From assembly GCA_002331385.1 (NCBI GenBank), contig DCYB01000001.1, positions 530,020 to 594,019 on the forward strand: DNA of 64,000 nt, written 5' to 3'. The position numbers and the translations under genes were made by a program. Source of the stretch: Comamonadaceae bacterium UBA2121 (GTDB lineage Bacteria; Pseudomonadota; Gammaproteobacteria; Burkholderiales; Burkholderiaceae_C). This document shows, in pieces, positions 34,435 to 43,096 of the stretch. Below the pieces are notes generated by a model. It was not told the origin of the DNA and did not search any database. It saw nothing but the letters and a program-made list of their open reading frames with translations. Every line of letters starts with the position of its first letter. The stretch's first letter is position 1.

Positions 34435-34458
34435 TCAATTGGTTTCAGCCAATTGATC
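34356..34458. repeat. palindromic repeat unit, copy B (overlaps acs 3' end)
   Basis: It begins with a near-perfect 33-bp palindrome (34353-34385, arms GATCACTCACATGGC and GCCATATGAGTGATC). GCGCCCTGCGGGCGC and CAATTGGTTTCAGCCAATTG follow, the latter encoding the last residues of Acs (QLAETN and stop). Confidence 0.85.
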
Positions 34459-36417
34459 CAGGATTGCGGGGTTCTCCAGTGTGCTGGTGTCCTGGGTGAT
34501 GGCTTCGCCCTTGGCGAGGGAGCGCAGCAGGCGGCGCATGATCTTGCCGCTGCGGGTCTTGGGCAGGTTGTCGCCGAAGCGGATGTCCTTGGGCTTGGCG
34601 ATGGGGCCGATTTCCTTGGCGACCCAGTTGCGCAGCTCGGTGGCGATCTGCCGCGCTTCGTCGCCTGTGGGGCGGCCACGCTTGAGCACCACGAAGGCGC
34701 AGATAGCTTCGCCCGTCACGTCGTCGGGGCGGCCCACGACGGCGGCCTCTGCGACCAGGTCGGTCTTGGCGACCAGCGCCGATTCGATTTCCATCGTGCC
34801 CATGCGGTGACCGGAGACGTTCAGCACGTCGTCGATGCGCCCGGTGATGCGGAAGTAACCGCGGTCTTCGCTGCGCACCGCGCCATCGCCCGCCAGGTAG
34901 TAGCCCTTGAGTTCTTCGGGGAAGTAGCTCTTCTTGAAGCGCTCGGGATCATTCCAGATCGTGCGGATCATAGACGGCCAGGGCTTCTTGATGACCAGAA
35001 TGCCGCCGGAGCCGTTGGGCATGTCCTGACCGGCTTCGTCCACGATGGCTGCCGCCACGCCAGGAATCGGCAGCGTGCACGAACCCGGTACCAGTGGCGT
35101 GGCGCCTGGCAGCGGCGTGATGACGTGCGATCCGGTCTCGGTCTGCCAGAAGGTGTCGACGATGGGGCAGCGCTCTTCACCGACGTTCCGGTAGTACCAC
35201 ATCCACGCTTCGGGGTTGATGGGCTCGCCCACGCTGCCGAGCAGGCGCAGCGAGGAAAGGTCCCAGTTCTTCGGATGCACCTTCTCGTCCGAATCGGCGG
35301 CCTTGATGAGCGAGCGGATGGCCGTGGGTGCCGTGTAGAAGGTCGTGACCTTGTGGCGCTCGATCATTTCCCAAAAGCGACCCGCATGCGGGAATGTGGG
35401 CACGCCTTCGAACACCACTTGCGTGACGCCAGCGGCGAGCGGGCCGTAGCAGACGTAGGTGTGGCCGGTGATCCAGCCGATGTCGGCCGTGCACCAGAAG
35501 ATGTCATCGGGCTTGGCGTCGAAGGTCCAGTCCATCGTTACCTTGGCACCCAGGATGTAGCCACCGGTGGCATGCTGCACGCCCTTGGGCTTGCCAGTGG
35601 AGCCGCTGGTGTAGAGGATGAACAGCGGGTGCTCCGCGCCCACGGGTTCGGGCGCGCACTCGTCGCTCTGGCCTGCCAGCATGGCGTCGAACGTCATGTC
35701 GCGCCCGGCGACCATGTTGCAGGCCGTCCCCGTGCGCTCGAACACGAACACGTTCTTCAGCGTATCGCAACCGCCCATGGCGATGCCTTCGTCCACGATG
35801 GCTTTGAGCGGCAGTTCCTTGCCCCCGCGCAGTTGGTAGTTGGCAGTGACAACGGCCACTGCGCCCGCGTCCACGATGCGCTCATTCACGGCCTTGGCGG
35901 AGAAGCCGCCGAACACAACGCTGTGCGTTGCGCCGATGCGCGCACAGGCCTGCATGGCGACCACGCCTTCGATGGTCATGGGCATGTAGATCAGCACGCG
36001 ATCGCCCTTCTTCACGCCATGTGCCTTAAGGCCATTGGCGAAGCGGCTGACGCGCGCGAGCAGTTCCTTGAAGGTGACCTTGGTGACCGATCCGTCGTCG
36101 GCTTCGAAGATGATGGCGGTCTTGTTCTCGGTGGGGGTGCCGACGTGCTTGTCCAGGCAGTTGGCGCTGGCGTTCAGTTCGCCATCGGCAAACCACTGGT
36201 AGAACGGTGCATTCGAGGTGTCGAGTGTCTGGGTGAACGGCTTGGTCCACTGCACATTCTCGCGCGCCAGTCGAGCCCAGAATCCCTCAAAATCCTTGTC
36301 GGCTTCATCGCACAGTGCCTGATAACCGGCCATGCCGGACACGCGTGCATTCTTGACAAACTCGGCGTCTGGCGGGAACACGCGGTTTTCCACCAGCACG
36401 GATTCAATGGCGCTCAT
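34435..36417 (-). CDS. acs: acetyl-CoA synthetase
   Basis: A 660-residue AMP-forming synthetase converting acetate, ATP and CoA to acetyl-CoA. Visible: the A3-type loop LYTSGSTGKPKGVQHATGGY, the WCTADIGWITGHTY motif of acetyl-CoA synthetases, the DTFWQTETGSHVITPLPG acetate pocket, and the C-terminal PKTRSGKIMRRLLR with the regulatory acetylation lysine. ATG 36417 follows AGGAGACAGAAAG. The gene lies 90 bp after the ANTAR regulator on the same strand with no obvious terminator between, so acetate released by the amidase encoded upstream could be activated by a cotranscribed enzyme. Its 3' end is duplicated downstream (34246-34332). Confidence 0.96.
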   Translation of the reverse strand: MSAIESVLVENRVFPPDAEFVKNARVSGMAGYQALCDEADKDFEGFWARLARENVQWTKPFTQTLDTSNAPFYQWFADGELNASANCLDKHVGTPTENKTAIIFEADDGSVTKVTFKELLARVSRFANGLKAHGVKKGDRVLIYMPMTIEGVVAMQACARIGATHSVVFGGFSAKAVNERIVDAGAVAVVTANYQLRGGKELPLKAIVDEGIAMGGCDTLKNVFVFERTGTACNMVAGRDMTFDAMLAGQSDECAPEPVGAEHPLFILYTSGSTGKPKGVQHATGGYILGAKVTMDWTFDAKPDDIFWCTADIGWITGHTYVCYGPLAAGVTQVVFEGVPTFPHAGRFWEMIERHKVTTFYTAPTAIRSLIKAADSDEKVHPKNWDLSSLRLLGSVGEPINPEAWMWYYRNVGEERCPIVDTFWQTETGSHVITPLPGATPLVPGSCTLPIPGVAAAIVDEAGQDMPNGSGGILVIKKPWPSMIRTIWNDPERFKKSYFPEELKGYYLAGDGAVRSEDRGYFRITGRIDDVLNVSGHRMGTMEIESALVAKTDLVAEAAVVGRPDDVTGEAICAFVVLKRGRPTGDEARQIATELRNWVAKEIGPIAKPKDIRFGDNLPKTRSGKIMRRLLRSLAKGEAITQDTSTLENPAILDQLAETN

Positions 36418-36507
36418 CTTTCTGTCTCCTGCGTTGTCTAATAGGGTTATATCGATAATATCGAACGTGGCTCTTACGTTTTGCTGACTCGGGTATTCCA
36501 CGGCAAC

Positions 36508-37146
36508 TCACGTTTTCCCGAGGTTCAGGATGTCATTGGCGCTGATGATGGCGTTGGCGATCTCATCCATGGACATGCGTTTGGTCATCGCCTGTGCGCG
36601 GATGAGATCGTAGGCCGCGTCCTCTGAAATATTGCGCGTCTGCATGAGCACGGCCTTGGCTTCGGCCAATCGCCGCACGCCCAGCAGCCGCGTTTCCAGT
36701 TTGCGAATCTGCTTGGTCTGGTTGCTGGCCTCATGCCGCACCTCACGTGCTACCACCAGCGTCGACAGCACACCAAACGAGCGCACCGGCGACGGCATGA
36801 CGGCATGCGCGCCCAACTCCAGCACGGTCTGCACGATGGTGGGGTTCTCGTAGGTGACGATGGCGATCACCGCAGCGCGCAACTCCGGCGTGCGCCACGA
36901 CATGTCGTGGCGGATGATGTCGGGCCGCACGGCGATGAACACCACGTCGGTCACATCCGGCAACGCAGGCGGCGGCGGCCACAGCGCCTGGGTCTGGCAC
37001 CCGATGCGCTGCAACTGCTGGATCAGCAGCAATCCGTCCGAATCGTCCGGATGCAGAACGGCCACGCGCAGCGAACGCAGGTCGCCCATGAGGGGGGAGC
37101 CTGAGGAGCGTCGTCGCGTGAGGTTTTCCACGTCATCCCTCTTCAT
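36508..37146 (-). CDS. amiR: AmiR-like ANTAR antiterminator
   Basis: A 212-residue RNA-binding regulator. The N-terminal pseudo-receiver (LRVAVLHPDDSDGLLLIQQL) lacks a normal phosphoacceptor set. A coiled coil (NQTKQIRKLETRLLGVRRLA) leads into the C-terminal ANTAR three-helix domain (AKAVLMQTRNISEDAAYDLI, QAMTKRMSMDEIANAII, about residues 145-205). In the Pseudomonas amidase system AmiR is held inactive by AmiC and, when released, stabilises antiterminator hairpins in the leader RNA. Its start overlaps the AmiC-like gene by 14 bp. A matching two-hairpin leader lies upstream of urtA (47281-47350). The symbol is by analogy. Confidence 0.88.
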   Translation of the reverse strand: MKRDDVENLTRRRSSGSPLMGDLRSLRVAVLHPDDSDGLLLIQQLQRIGCQTQALWPPPPALPDVTDVVFIAVRPDIIRHDMSWRTPELRAAVIAIVTYENPTIVQTVLELGAHAVMPSPVRSFGVLSTLVVAREVRHEASNQTKQIRKLETRLLGVRRLAEAKAVLMQTRNISEDAAYDLIRAQAMTKRMSMDEIANAIISANDILNLGKT

Positions 37147-38359
37147 TGGGTGCGTCGATGTGGTTGGACAACTTCACGGTCCAGTCGCCCAGCGAGTGGG
37201 TGACCAGATAAGGATCGGGATACACAGGCCGCGTGGCCTCCCGCATGATGGTGAACTGCCCATGCGCGTCCACGCGCCCCACGCGCGGGTACAGACAGGT
37301 GTGGTGGTTGCTCGGATCAATGCGCACCTTGCCCTGCGGCGCCTGGAACTCGCTGCCCAGCAAATGCGGCAGCAGCACATGTATGGAATCGCTGCCAGCC
37401 TGGCGGAAGGCATTGGCGAACAGGTGGATCTGGAAGTACGCCGCCTCCCAACACAAATTGGGCATGCAGCCATCGCCAAAGCGCCGCCGGAATCGCTCCA
37501 GACACCGCTGGTTCACATCGGAGCGGATCGACTGGAAATACGGTGCCGCCGTGAAATGGCCAGCCGACGTGCCCGGCTGCATTTGCGAAATTTCTGCCTC
37601 GGACGTGGTCAGGCTGGCAATCGGCATGCGCCGCGGATCGAACCCGGCCTCGGCATAAGCGTGGTACAAGCTTGCCGTCGAATCGCCCACCACGGTGGAG
37701 AAAATGAAGTCCGGTTGCTTCACGCGAATGTCTTCCAGAATCGCCTTGAATTCTTGTTCTCCGGCATCGAGCTTCACATAGCGCTCGCCCAGAATCTCGC
37801 TCTCCGGATGCTGCAGGATCAGCTCCTTCATGATGCGGTTGGACTCCCACGGATAGATGTAGTCCGAGCCGATGAGGTATGCGCGCGCACCGAAATTGGC
37901 CGTCATGTATTCCGCCAACTGCACACTGTTCTGGTTCGGCGCAGCGCCGGTGTAGACGAGGTTGTCGGAGAACTCGAACCCTTCGTACAGCGTGGGGAAA
38001 AACAGCAGTTTGTTCCATCGCTCGATGATGGGAATCACCGCCTTGCGGCTGCTGGACATATAGCAGCCGAAGATCGTGTTCACGCGATCTTCGACGATCA
38101 GCTTTTCCGCCAGCGTGGCGTACTGGCGCGGATCGGATTGCGCGTCGTACACGACGGGAATGACTTCCCGGCCATCCACACCGCCCGCCTCGTTCACCTC
38201 CTCGATGCCCAGCAGCGTGCCCTGCAATTGCGACTGGCCAATGCGCGACGTCACCCCGCTTTGCGAGAACAGGACACCAATCTTCAGAGGGCTCTTGTTT
38301 GACACGCTGAAGTCCTTTCCAACAGACTCCACTGTGAATGAATTTTGGCTATTGGTCAT
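37133..38359 (-). CDS. amiC: AmiC-like cytosolic amide sensor
   Basis: A type I periplasmic-binding-fold protein of about 408 residues without a signal peptide, so it should stay in the cytosol and act as a ligand-controlled anti-antiterminator that sequesters AmiR. Family blocks: LKIGVLFSQSGVTSRIGQSQ, GCYMSSSRKAVIPIIER, FPTLYEGFEFSDNLVYTGA, YLIGSDYIYPWESNRI. It is clearly paralogous to the secreted UrtA-like protein of the same operon (shared GSDYIYP, SASRKAV-type and YYEG-type blocks). ATG 38359 with GGGGAAA upstream is taken; GTG starts at 38398 or further in are possible. Overlaps the ANTAR gene, implying stoichiometric synthesis. Confidence 0.87.
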   Translation of the reverse strand: MTNSQNSFTVESVGKDFSVSNKSPLKIGVLFSQSGVTSRIGQSQLQGTLLGIEEVNEAGGVDGREVIPVVYDAQSDPRQYATLAEKLIVEDRVNTIFGCYMSSSRKAVIPIIERWNKLLFFPTLYEGFEFSDNLVYTGAAPNQNSVQLAEYMTANFGARAYLIGSDYIYPWESNRIMKELILQHPESEILGERYVKLDAGEQEFKAILEDIRVKQPDFIFSTVVGDSTASLYHAYAEAGFDPRRMPIASLTTSEAEISQMQPGTSAGHFTAAPYFQSIRSDVNQRCLERFRRRFGDGCMPNLCWEAAYFQIHLFANAFRQAGSDSIHVLLPHLLGSEFQAPQGKVRIDPSNHHTCLYPRVGRVDAHGQFTIMREATRPVYPDPYLVTHSLGDWTVKLSNHIDAPNEEG

Positions 38360-38394
38360 CCCGGCTTTTCCCCGAATTTCAATGCCTCCGCCAG

Positions 38395-40434
38395 TCACTG
38401 CGACAAGCGCGCAATCAGCATCGAGAGCCGTTGCGCGAGATAGCGAGGATCACCGACATGCGCGTACCAACGATTGCCATAAATCGAGCGCAGTTGCGCA
38501 GGCTTCGTTTGCCCCACGCCCAACGCCGCCACGGACACCGCGCTGCGCCGCATCTCCCACACCGCGCGGCGCGCATCCTCGGTGAGATAGCGCGCATCAA
38601 ACACATCGATGTCGCTCGGCTCGCCATCGCCCACCACGATGATGGCGCGACGCGTCTGGCGCTCCTGCGCCACCTGTGCGCCGGCGTGGCGCAGCGCCGC
38701 ACCCAACCGCGTGGAATGCTCTGCACGCAAACCCGCCAACGATTGGATGAAGGACTCGTCCGGCGGCTGGCCGAACTCCAGCATCCGGTAATACGCAATG
38801 GCGTTGCGGGTATCGGAATTGAAGCCATGGATCGCCAGCCGCACGGAGCGGAAATCCACGCGCCGGCACAGCATCTCCAACGCCTGCTTTTGCACATCCA
38901 GCAAAGTGAGCGGACTGTGCCCTGCAAGCGGGTCCATGCACGATTGCGACAGATCGACCAACACCAGCACACTCAGTAGAGGCACCGAGCGCCCGACGTC
39001 GCGGAACACACGCAGCGAGGGCTCGCGCCGCGCGCGCCGGTCGATGCACCACCCCACCGCAGCGTCCAGATCCAGCTCATCGCCCTGCAACTGCCGCTTC
39101 AGGCGCAACATGCGATCGGTGCACACCGCCGTGCGCCAACTGCGCGCCGCCTGCGCCGCCCCCATGACGGTGCGCTGTGCAGGGCGCACCAGCCAAGGCG
39201 TGCGCTCATACAGCGTGCACCAGTCGGCACGCGCTGCGTCCAGCTTGTAATCCCACTCCGGATAAAAATACGGTAGCTCCGCGCTGGTGAACGCCGCCTG
39301 GGCTGCTGACGCGACCTGTTCCTCCTGCACCTGCATAAGCCGCGTCGGTTGCGGCCTGCTCTGCACCTGCGCTTGCATTTCGGGTGGCGGATCGTTCGCG
39401 TGCTCGCCCAGATCCCACAAAAAGCTGTTGTCGTCCCGATACGGCGCAGGCACATGAAAAGTCTGCAGGTTCATGCGCAACCGCATCTGCCCCAGATCGT
39501 TGGCCAGAATGGAGGCGGCTTCGCGCAGTGGTTCCGGTCGGTCGAGGTCACCGCTTTGGCGCAGCGCATGGAACATGCAACGCGCCTTCACGATCCACCC
39601 ATGCGCATCAGCAGCGCGATCATCCAGCAGCACCACGTGCAAGCGCGCCATCAGGTCGCTGAAATCGCTCCCCCGCACATCCCGCGGACACTGCGCCAGA
39701 AACCAGCGCCTGATGCCGGGATATTCCTGCATCAGCAGCCACTCGACGCGCGCGTCCTCCAGCGCTCCCACCACCACATGCCCCATCGGTTTGAGGCCGC
39801 GCCCACTTTGCCGCGATGCAGAAAAGCGCCAATGCGCCGCCGCATGCGCCACCGACGCACGCGCCAGTCGCCAATGCGCGTCAGCGTCCAAGCCGCAGTG
39901 GTCATCTGGCAGAAAAAGCCCATGCTCCGCATCGATCACGGGGCGCATGGGCGCGGCATGCAGACTGGTGGCATGGCGCACCTGCACCGCCAACGCCTCA
40001 CGCGCCAGCATGTGCAACAGACAGCCCAGCGAAGGCAGCAGCGTGTCCACGGCCACGCCCCCCGCTTCGGCATGCATGGACTGCAGGGCCTCGTTGCTTT
40101 GCAGCTCGAAATAACGATTCGCCTTGCTCGACGCATCCTCCGGATGCAAACGCAGCCCCGTCAGAATCCAGCGCCGCAGTCCGCGCGCATCCAGGTGCTG
40201 CATCAACGCGCCCAGGCGTCCCGCAATCGCCAGCGCGCACAGCGGATGTGTGGCATGGACCGAATCGAGCAACTCCAGCAACTGCGGCCAATCACTCTCC
40301 GCTACGCGGCGCTGGAGCACCAGCAACTGTGCGCTGACGGCCATCTCCATCAACGCCTGATCGCCCGCACGCCAGCGCGCGCTTGCACTGTGCCACGCGC
40401 GCGGGGCTTCCATGGAAGTGTCAGAAGTGCGCAT
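38395..40434 (-). CDS. NorD/CbbO-like von Willebrand factor A protein
   Basis: A 679-residue protein with a long N-terminal helical region and a C-terminal vWA domain (about residues 480-670). A metal-ion-dependent adhesion site motif is visible (VLVDLSQSCMD, the D-x-S-x-S pattern) together with the downstream IIVVGDGEPSDIDVFD block. Proteins of this class (NorD, CbbO) work with a MoxR/CbbQ AAA+ ATPase to remodel or activate an enzyme or insert a metal. The partner ATPase is encoded immediately upstream with a 14-bp overlap. Its place between amidase and sensor genes is unusual: the classic Pseudomonas operon has only the ATPase AmiB. The target is not known. Confidence 0.82.
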   Translation of the reverse strand: MRTSDTSMEAPRAWHSASARWRAGDQALMEMAVSAQLLVLQRRVAESDWPQLLELLDSVHATHPLCALAIAGRLGALMQHLDARGLRRWILTGLRLHPEDASSKANRYFELQSNEALQSMHAEAGGVAVDTLLPSLGCLLHMLAREALAVQVRHATSLHAAPMRPVIDAEHGLFLPDDHCGLDADAHWRLARASVAHAAAHWRFSASRQSGRGLKPMGHVVVGALEDARVEWLLMQEYPGIRRWFLAQCPRDVRGSDFSDLMARLHVVLLDDRAADAHGWIVKARCMFHALRQSGDLDRPEPLREAASILANDLGQMRLRMNLQTFHVPAPYRDDNSFLWDLGEHANDPPPEMQAQVQSRPQPTRLMQVQEEQVASAAQAAFTSAELPYFYPEWDYKLDAARADWCTLYERTPWLVRPAQRTVMGAAQAARSWRTAVCTDRMLRLKRQLQGDELDLDAAVGWCIDRRARREPSLRVFRDVGRSVPLLSVLVLVDLSQSCMDPLAGHSPLTLLDVQKQALEMLCRRVDFRSVRLAIHGFNSDTRNAIAYYRMLEFGQPPDESFIQSLAGLRAEHSTRLGAALRHAGAQVAQERQTRRAIIVVGDGEPSDIDVFDARYLTEDARRAVWEMRRSAVSVAALGVGQTKPAQLRSIYGNRWYAHVGDPRYLAQRLSMLIARLSQ

Positions 40435-41224
40435 CGACCAGACTCTTCAACGCCTGAATGAGATCGGCGTCGTCACACAACGGCCGCACCATGGCCAGAT
40501 CGCACGCCGCATCTGCGGGCAAGCCGTTGCGCATCAAACGCCCTGCATGGATCAGCATGCGCGTGGACATGCCTTCTTCCAATCCGCGCTCCACCAGCGC
40601 ACGCGAGCCTTGCGCCACCGACACCAGCCGTGTCGCCGTGGCGAAATCCACGTCGGCCTCGTGCGCCACGATCTGGGCTTCCAGTGCGGGCGGGGGATAG
40701 GAAAAGTCCAGCGCGAGAAAACGCTGCCGCGTGGACTGCTTCAAATCCTTGGTGTGGCTCTGATAACCGGGGTTGTATGACACGACGAGCTGGAAATCCG
40801 GGTGCGCAGCGATCAGCTCGTTCTTCTTGTCGAGCGGCAGCAGGCGGCGGGCATCCGTCAATGGATGGATCACCACCGTAGTGTCCTGCCGCGTCTCGAC
40901 CACTTCGTCGAGATAGCAGATGCCGCCGTAGCGCACGGCCTGCGTCAGCGGCCCGTCGTGCCAGACGGTGCCGTCCGCATCCAGCAGATAGCGCCCCACC
41001 AGATCTGCGGCGGTCATGTCCTCGTTGCAGGCCACCGTCACCAGCGGGCGCCCCAACTGGTGCGCCATGTATTCCACCAGCCGCGTCTTGCCACAGCCCG
41101 TCGGTCCCTTGAGCATCAAGGGCAGACGCAACTCGTACGCGGCCTTGAAAAGCGCCACCTCCTGATCCACCTCGTGGTAGTAAGGCGCTTCGACTATCCG
41201 ATATGTATCCAGCAGTGCAGACAT
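40421..41224 (-). CDS. MoxR/CbbQ-family AAA+ ATPase (AmiB-like)
   Basis: A 267-residue AAA+ ATPase. Walker A GPTGCGKTR (about residues 40-48), Walker B ICYLDEV, sensor-1 region LVVSYNPGYQ and the family block LKQSTRQRFLALDFSYPP are visible. ATG 41224 is preferred because GGAAGTGAA precedes it at good spacing. CbbQ, NirQ and NorQ proteins form hexamers that remodel a target protein with a vWA partner, here the next gene, whose start lies inside this one. By position it corresponds to amiB of Pseudomonas aeruginosa (amiEBCRS), though no claim of orthology is made. Confidence 0.87.
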   Translation of the reverse strand: MSALLDTYRIVEAPYYHEVDQEVALFKAAYELRLPLMLKGPTGCGKTRLVEYMAHQLGRPLVTVACNEDMTAADLVGRYLLDADGTVWHDGPLTQAVRYGGICYLDEVVETRQDTTVVIHPLTDARRLLPLDKKNELIAAHPDFQLVVSYNPGYQSHTKDLKQSTRQRFLALDFSYPPPALEAQIVAHEADVDFATATRLVSVAQGSRALVERGLEEGMSTRMLIHAGRLMRNGLPADAACDLAMVRPLCDDADLIQALKSLVDAHF

Positions 41225-41300
41225 GAATTTCACTTCCTCAACGCGACGGAAAAATGGCCGTCCGGGTCCATCCGCGAAAGCATGGCCCGGACTGCAGGCC

Positions 41301-42338
41301 TCAACGGTGCTTCACTTCCTCATTCGGGATGCCTTCGATCGGGCACTCCGGCGTGCCCACGGTGCTGCGCGTGAATGACTCCACCATCTCGCGCGTGCCT
41401 TCGGGGTCGTTGATCCAGTTGGCGTAGAAGCCATAAGGGCACGACGCGAGACCCTTCACGTCTTCACCAGAATTGATCTTTCCGGTGTAACCACGGTGCA
41501 GGAGTTTGAACAAATGGTTTTGCGACTGCCCGTTGCGGCGCGCATCGCGGATCAGGCTGGTGGACAGCTCTGCGTACTGCAGGCCCATTTCCTCCTCGCC
41601 ACACTCGCCCAGTGTCCGACCGTCAAAGCCGATGATTGCAGAGTGACCGAAGTAGGAATACACGCCATCGAACCCGGCCGCGTTGGCCACCGCCACGTAG
41701 ACGTTATTCATCCACGCCATGGCTTTGGACACCATCACCTGCTGGTCCTTGGCCGGGTACATGTAGCCCTGACAGCGCACGATCAGCTCTGCGCCTTTCA
41801 TCGCACAGTCGCGCCATATCTCGGGATAGTTGCCGTCGTCGCAAATGATGAGGCTGATCTTCAGGCCCTTCGGCCCCTCACTCACAAAAGTGCAATCGCC
41901 CGGATACCAGCCCTCGATGGGCACCCACGGCATGATCTTGCGGTATTTCTGCACGATCTCGCCCTTGTCGTTCATGAGGATGAGCGTGTTGTAAGGCGCC
42001 TTCCTGGGATGGTCCTCATGCTGCTCGCCCGTCAGCGAGAAGATGCCCCACACCTTGGCCTGACGGCAGGCGTGGGCGAAGACGTCCGTCTCCACGCCGG
42101 GAATGACCGACGCCGTGGCGTACATCTCCTTGGGGTCGTACATGATGCCGTGCGTGGAATACTCCGGAAAGATGATCAGATCCAATCCGGGCAGGCCCTG
42201 TTTGATGCCAACGACCATGTCTGCAATCTTGCGCGCGTTCTCCACCACTTGCGCAGTGGTGTGCAGTCGCGGCATTTTGTAGTTGACAACAGCCACGCCT
42301 ACGGCGTCGGCGCTGCTGGAAATATCACCATGTCGCAT
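41301..42338 (-). CDS. amiE: aliphatic amidase
   Basis: A 345-residue nitrilase-superfamily amidase hydrolysing short aliphatic amides such as acetamide to the acid and ammonia. The catalytic triad stands at the canonical positions: Glu59 in IIFPEYSTHG, Lys134 in KYRKIMPW, Cys166 in LIICDDGNYPE. The length and C-terminal tail match AmiE (about 346), which forms hexamers. It is 28 bp downstream of urtE and upstream of the AAA+ gene, inside an operon encoding transport, sensing and antitermination. No signal peptide; cytosolic. Confidence 0.97.
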   Translation of the reverse strand: MRHGDISSSADAVGVAVVNYKMPRLHTTAQVVENARKIADMVVGIKQGLPGLDLIIFPEYSTHGIMYDPKEMYATASVIPGVETDVFAHACRQAKVWGIFSLTGEQHEDHPRKAPYNTLILMNDKGEIVQKYRKIMPWVPIEGWYPGDCTFVSEGPKGLKISLIICDDGNYPEIWRDCAMKGAELIVRCQGYMYPAKDQQVMVSKAMAWMNNVYVAVANAAGFDGVYSYFGHSAIIGFDGRTLGECGEEEMGLQYAELSTSLIRDARRNGQSQNHLFKLLHRGYTGKINSGEDVKGLASCPYGFYANWINDPEGTREMVESFTRSTVGTPECPIEGIPNEEVKHR

Positions 42339-42366
42339 TTCGAGTCTCCTTGGGGTTGGTTGCGAT

Positions 42367-43062
42367 TCAAACGGTCAGGAACGCACTGACTTTGGCCGCA
42401 TCGAGATGCGCGCGGCCTTCCTCGTGAACGATGCGTCCACGATCAATGACGAGAAACCGGTCCGCCAGGTCGAGCGCAAAGCTCAGCACCTGTTCGGACA
42501 CGAGCACGGCAAATTGGCGCTCGCGCCGCAGCACGTTGAGGATGCGCGCCATGTCCTTGATGATGGAAGGCTGGATGCCTTCGGTCGGCTCATCCAGGAT
42601 GAGCAGGCGTGGATTGGTGACCAGTGCCCGGGCGATGGCCAGCATCTGCTGCTGCCCGCCCGAGAGGTTGCCGCCCTTGCGGTCACGCATCTGGGCGAGT
42701 ACAGGGAATGCGTCGTGCACATAGTCCGGCACCCGCTGGGTGCGCGGACCATTGCGGTCCATGGCCACCAGAATGTTTTCCTCCACCGTCAACTGCGGAA
42801 AAATCATGCGCCCCTGCGGCACGAACGCCATGCCGCTGCGCACGCGCTGGTGGCTCGGGCGGCCGGTCAGCGTGACGCCATCCAGCTCGATGTCGCCGCG
42901 TTGGGTGGGCAGCATGCCGACGAGCGCCTTGAGCAAGGTGGTCTTGCCCATGCCGTTGCGGCCCATGAGCGCTACGGCCTCGCCCGCAGCCACTTTGAGC
43001 GATACCTGATGCACGACGTTGGACTCGCCGTAGCCCACCAGAAGATCTTTCACCTGAAGCAT
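42367..43062 (-). CDS. urtE: ABC transporter ATP-binding protein, UrtE-type
   Basis: A 231-residue ATPase of a HAAT-family importer (LivF/UrtE group). Walker A GRNGMGKTTLLK, Q-loop, signature LSGGQQQMLAIARAL and Walker B LLILDEPTEG are complete; VPQGRMIFPQLTVEENI is typical of UrtE. With UrtD it powers uptake through the two permeases. The urea-type name comes from the closest family resemblance, but the surrounding amidase genes make short-chain amides the likely cargo. Confidence 0.88.
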   Translation of the reverse strand: MLQVKDLLVGYGESNVVHQVSLKVAAGEAVALMGRNGMGKTTLLKALVGMLPTQRGDIELDGVTLTGRPSHQRVRSGMAFVPQGRMIFPQLTVEENILVAMDRNGPRTQRVPDYVHDAFPVLAQMRDRKGGNLSGGQQQMLAIARALVTNPRLLILDEPTEGIQPSIIKDMARILNVLRRERQFAVLVSEQVLSFALDLADRFLVIDRGRIVHEEGRAHLDAAKVSAFLTV

Positions 43063-43096
43063 GTCTGGCTCCCTGATGCGTGAATGAAAAGCAGGC

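Noticed and set aside
34399..36441. 680-codon plus-strand open frame
   Set aside because: Antisense to acs, whose motifs are complete.
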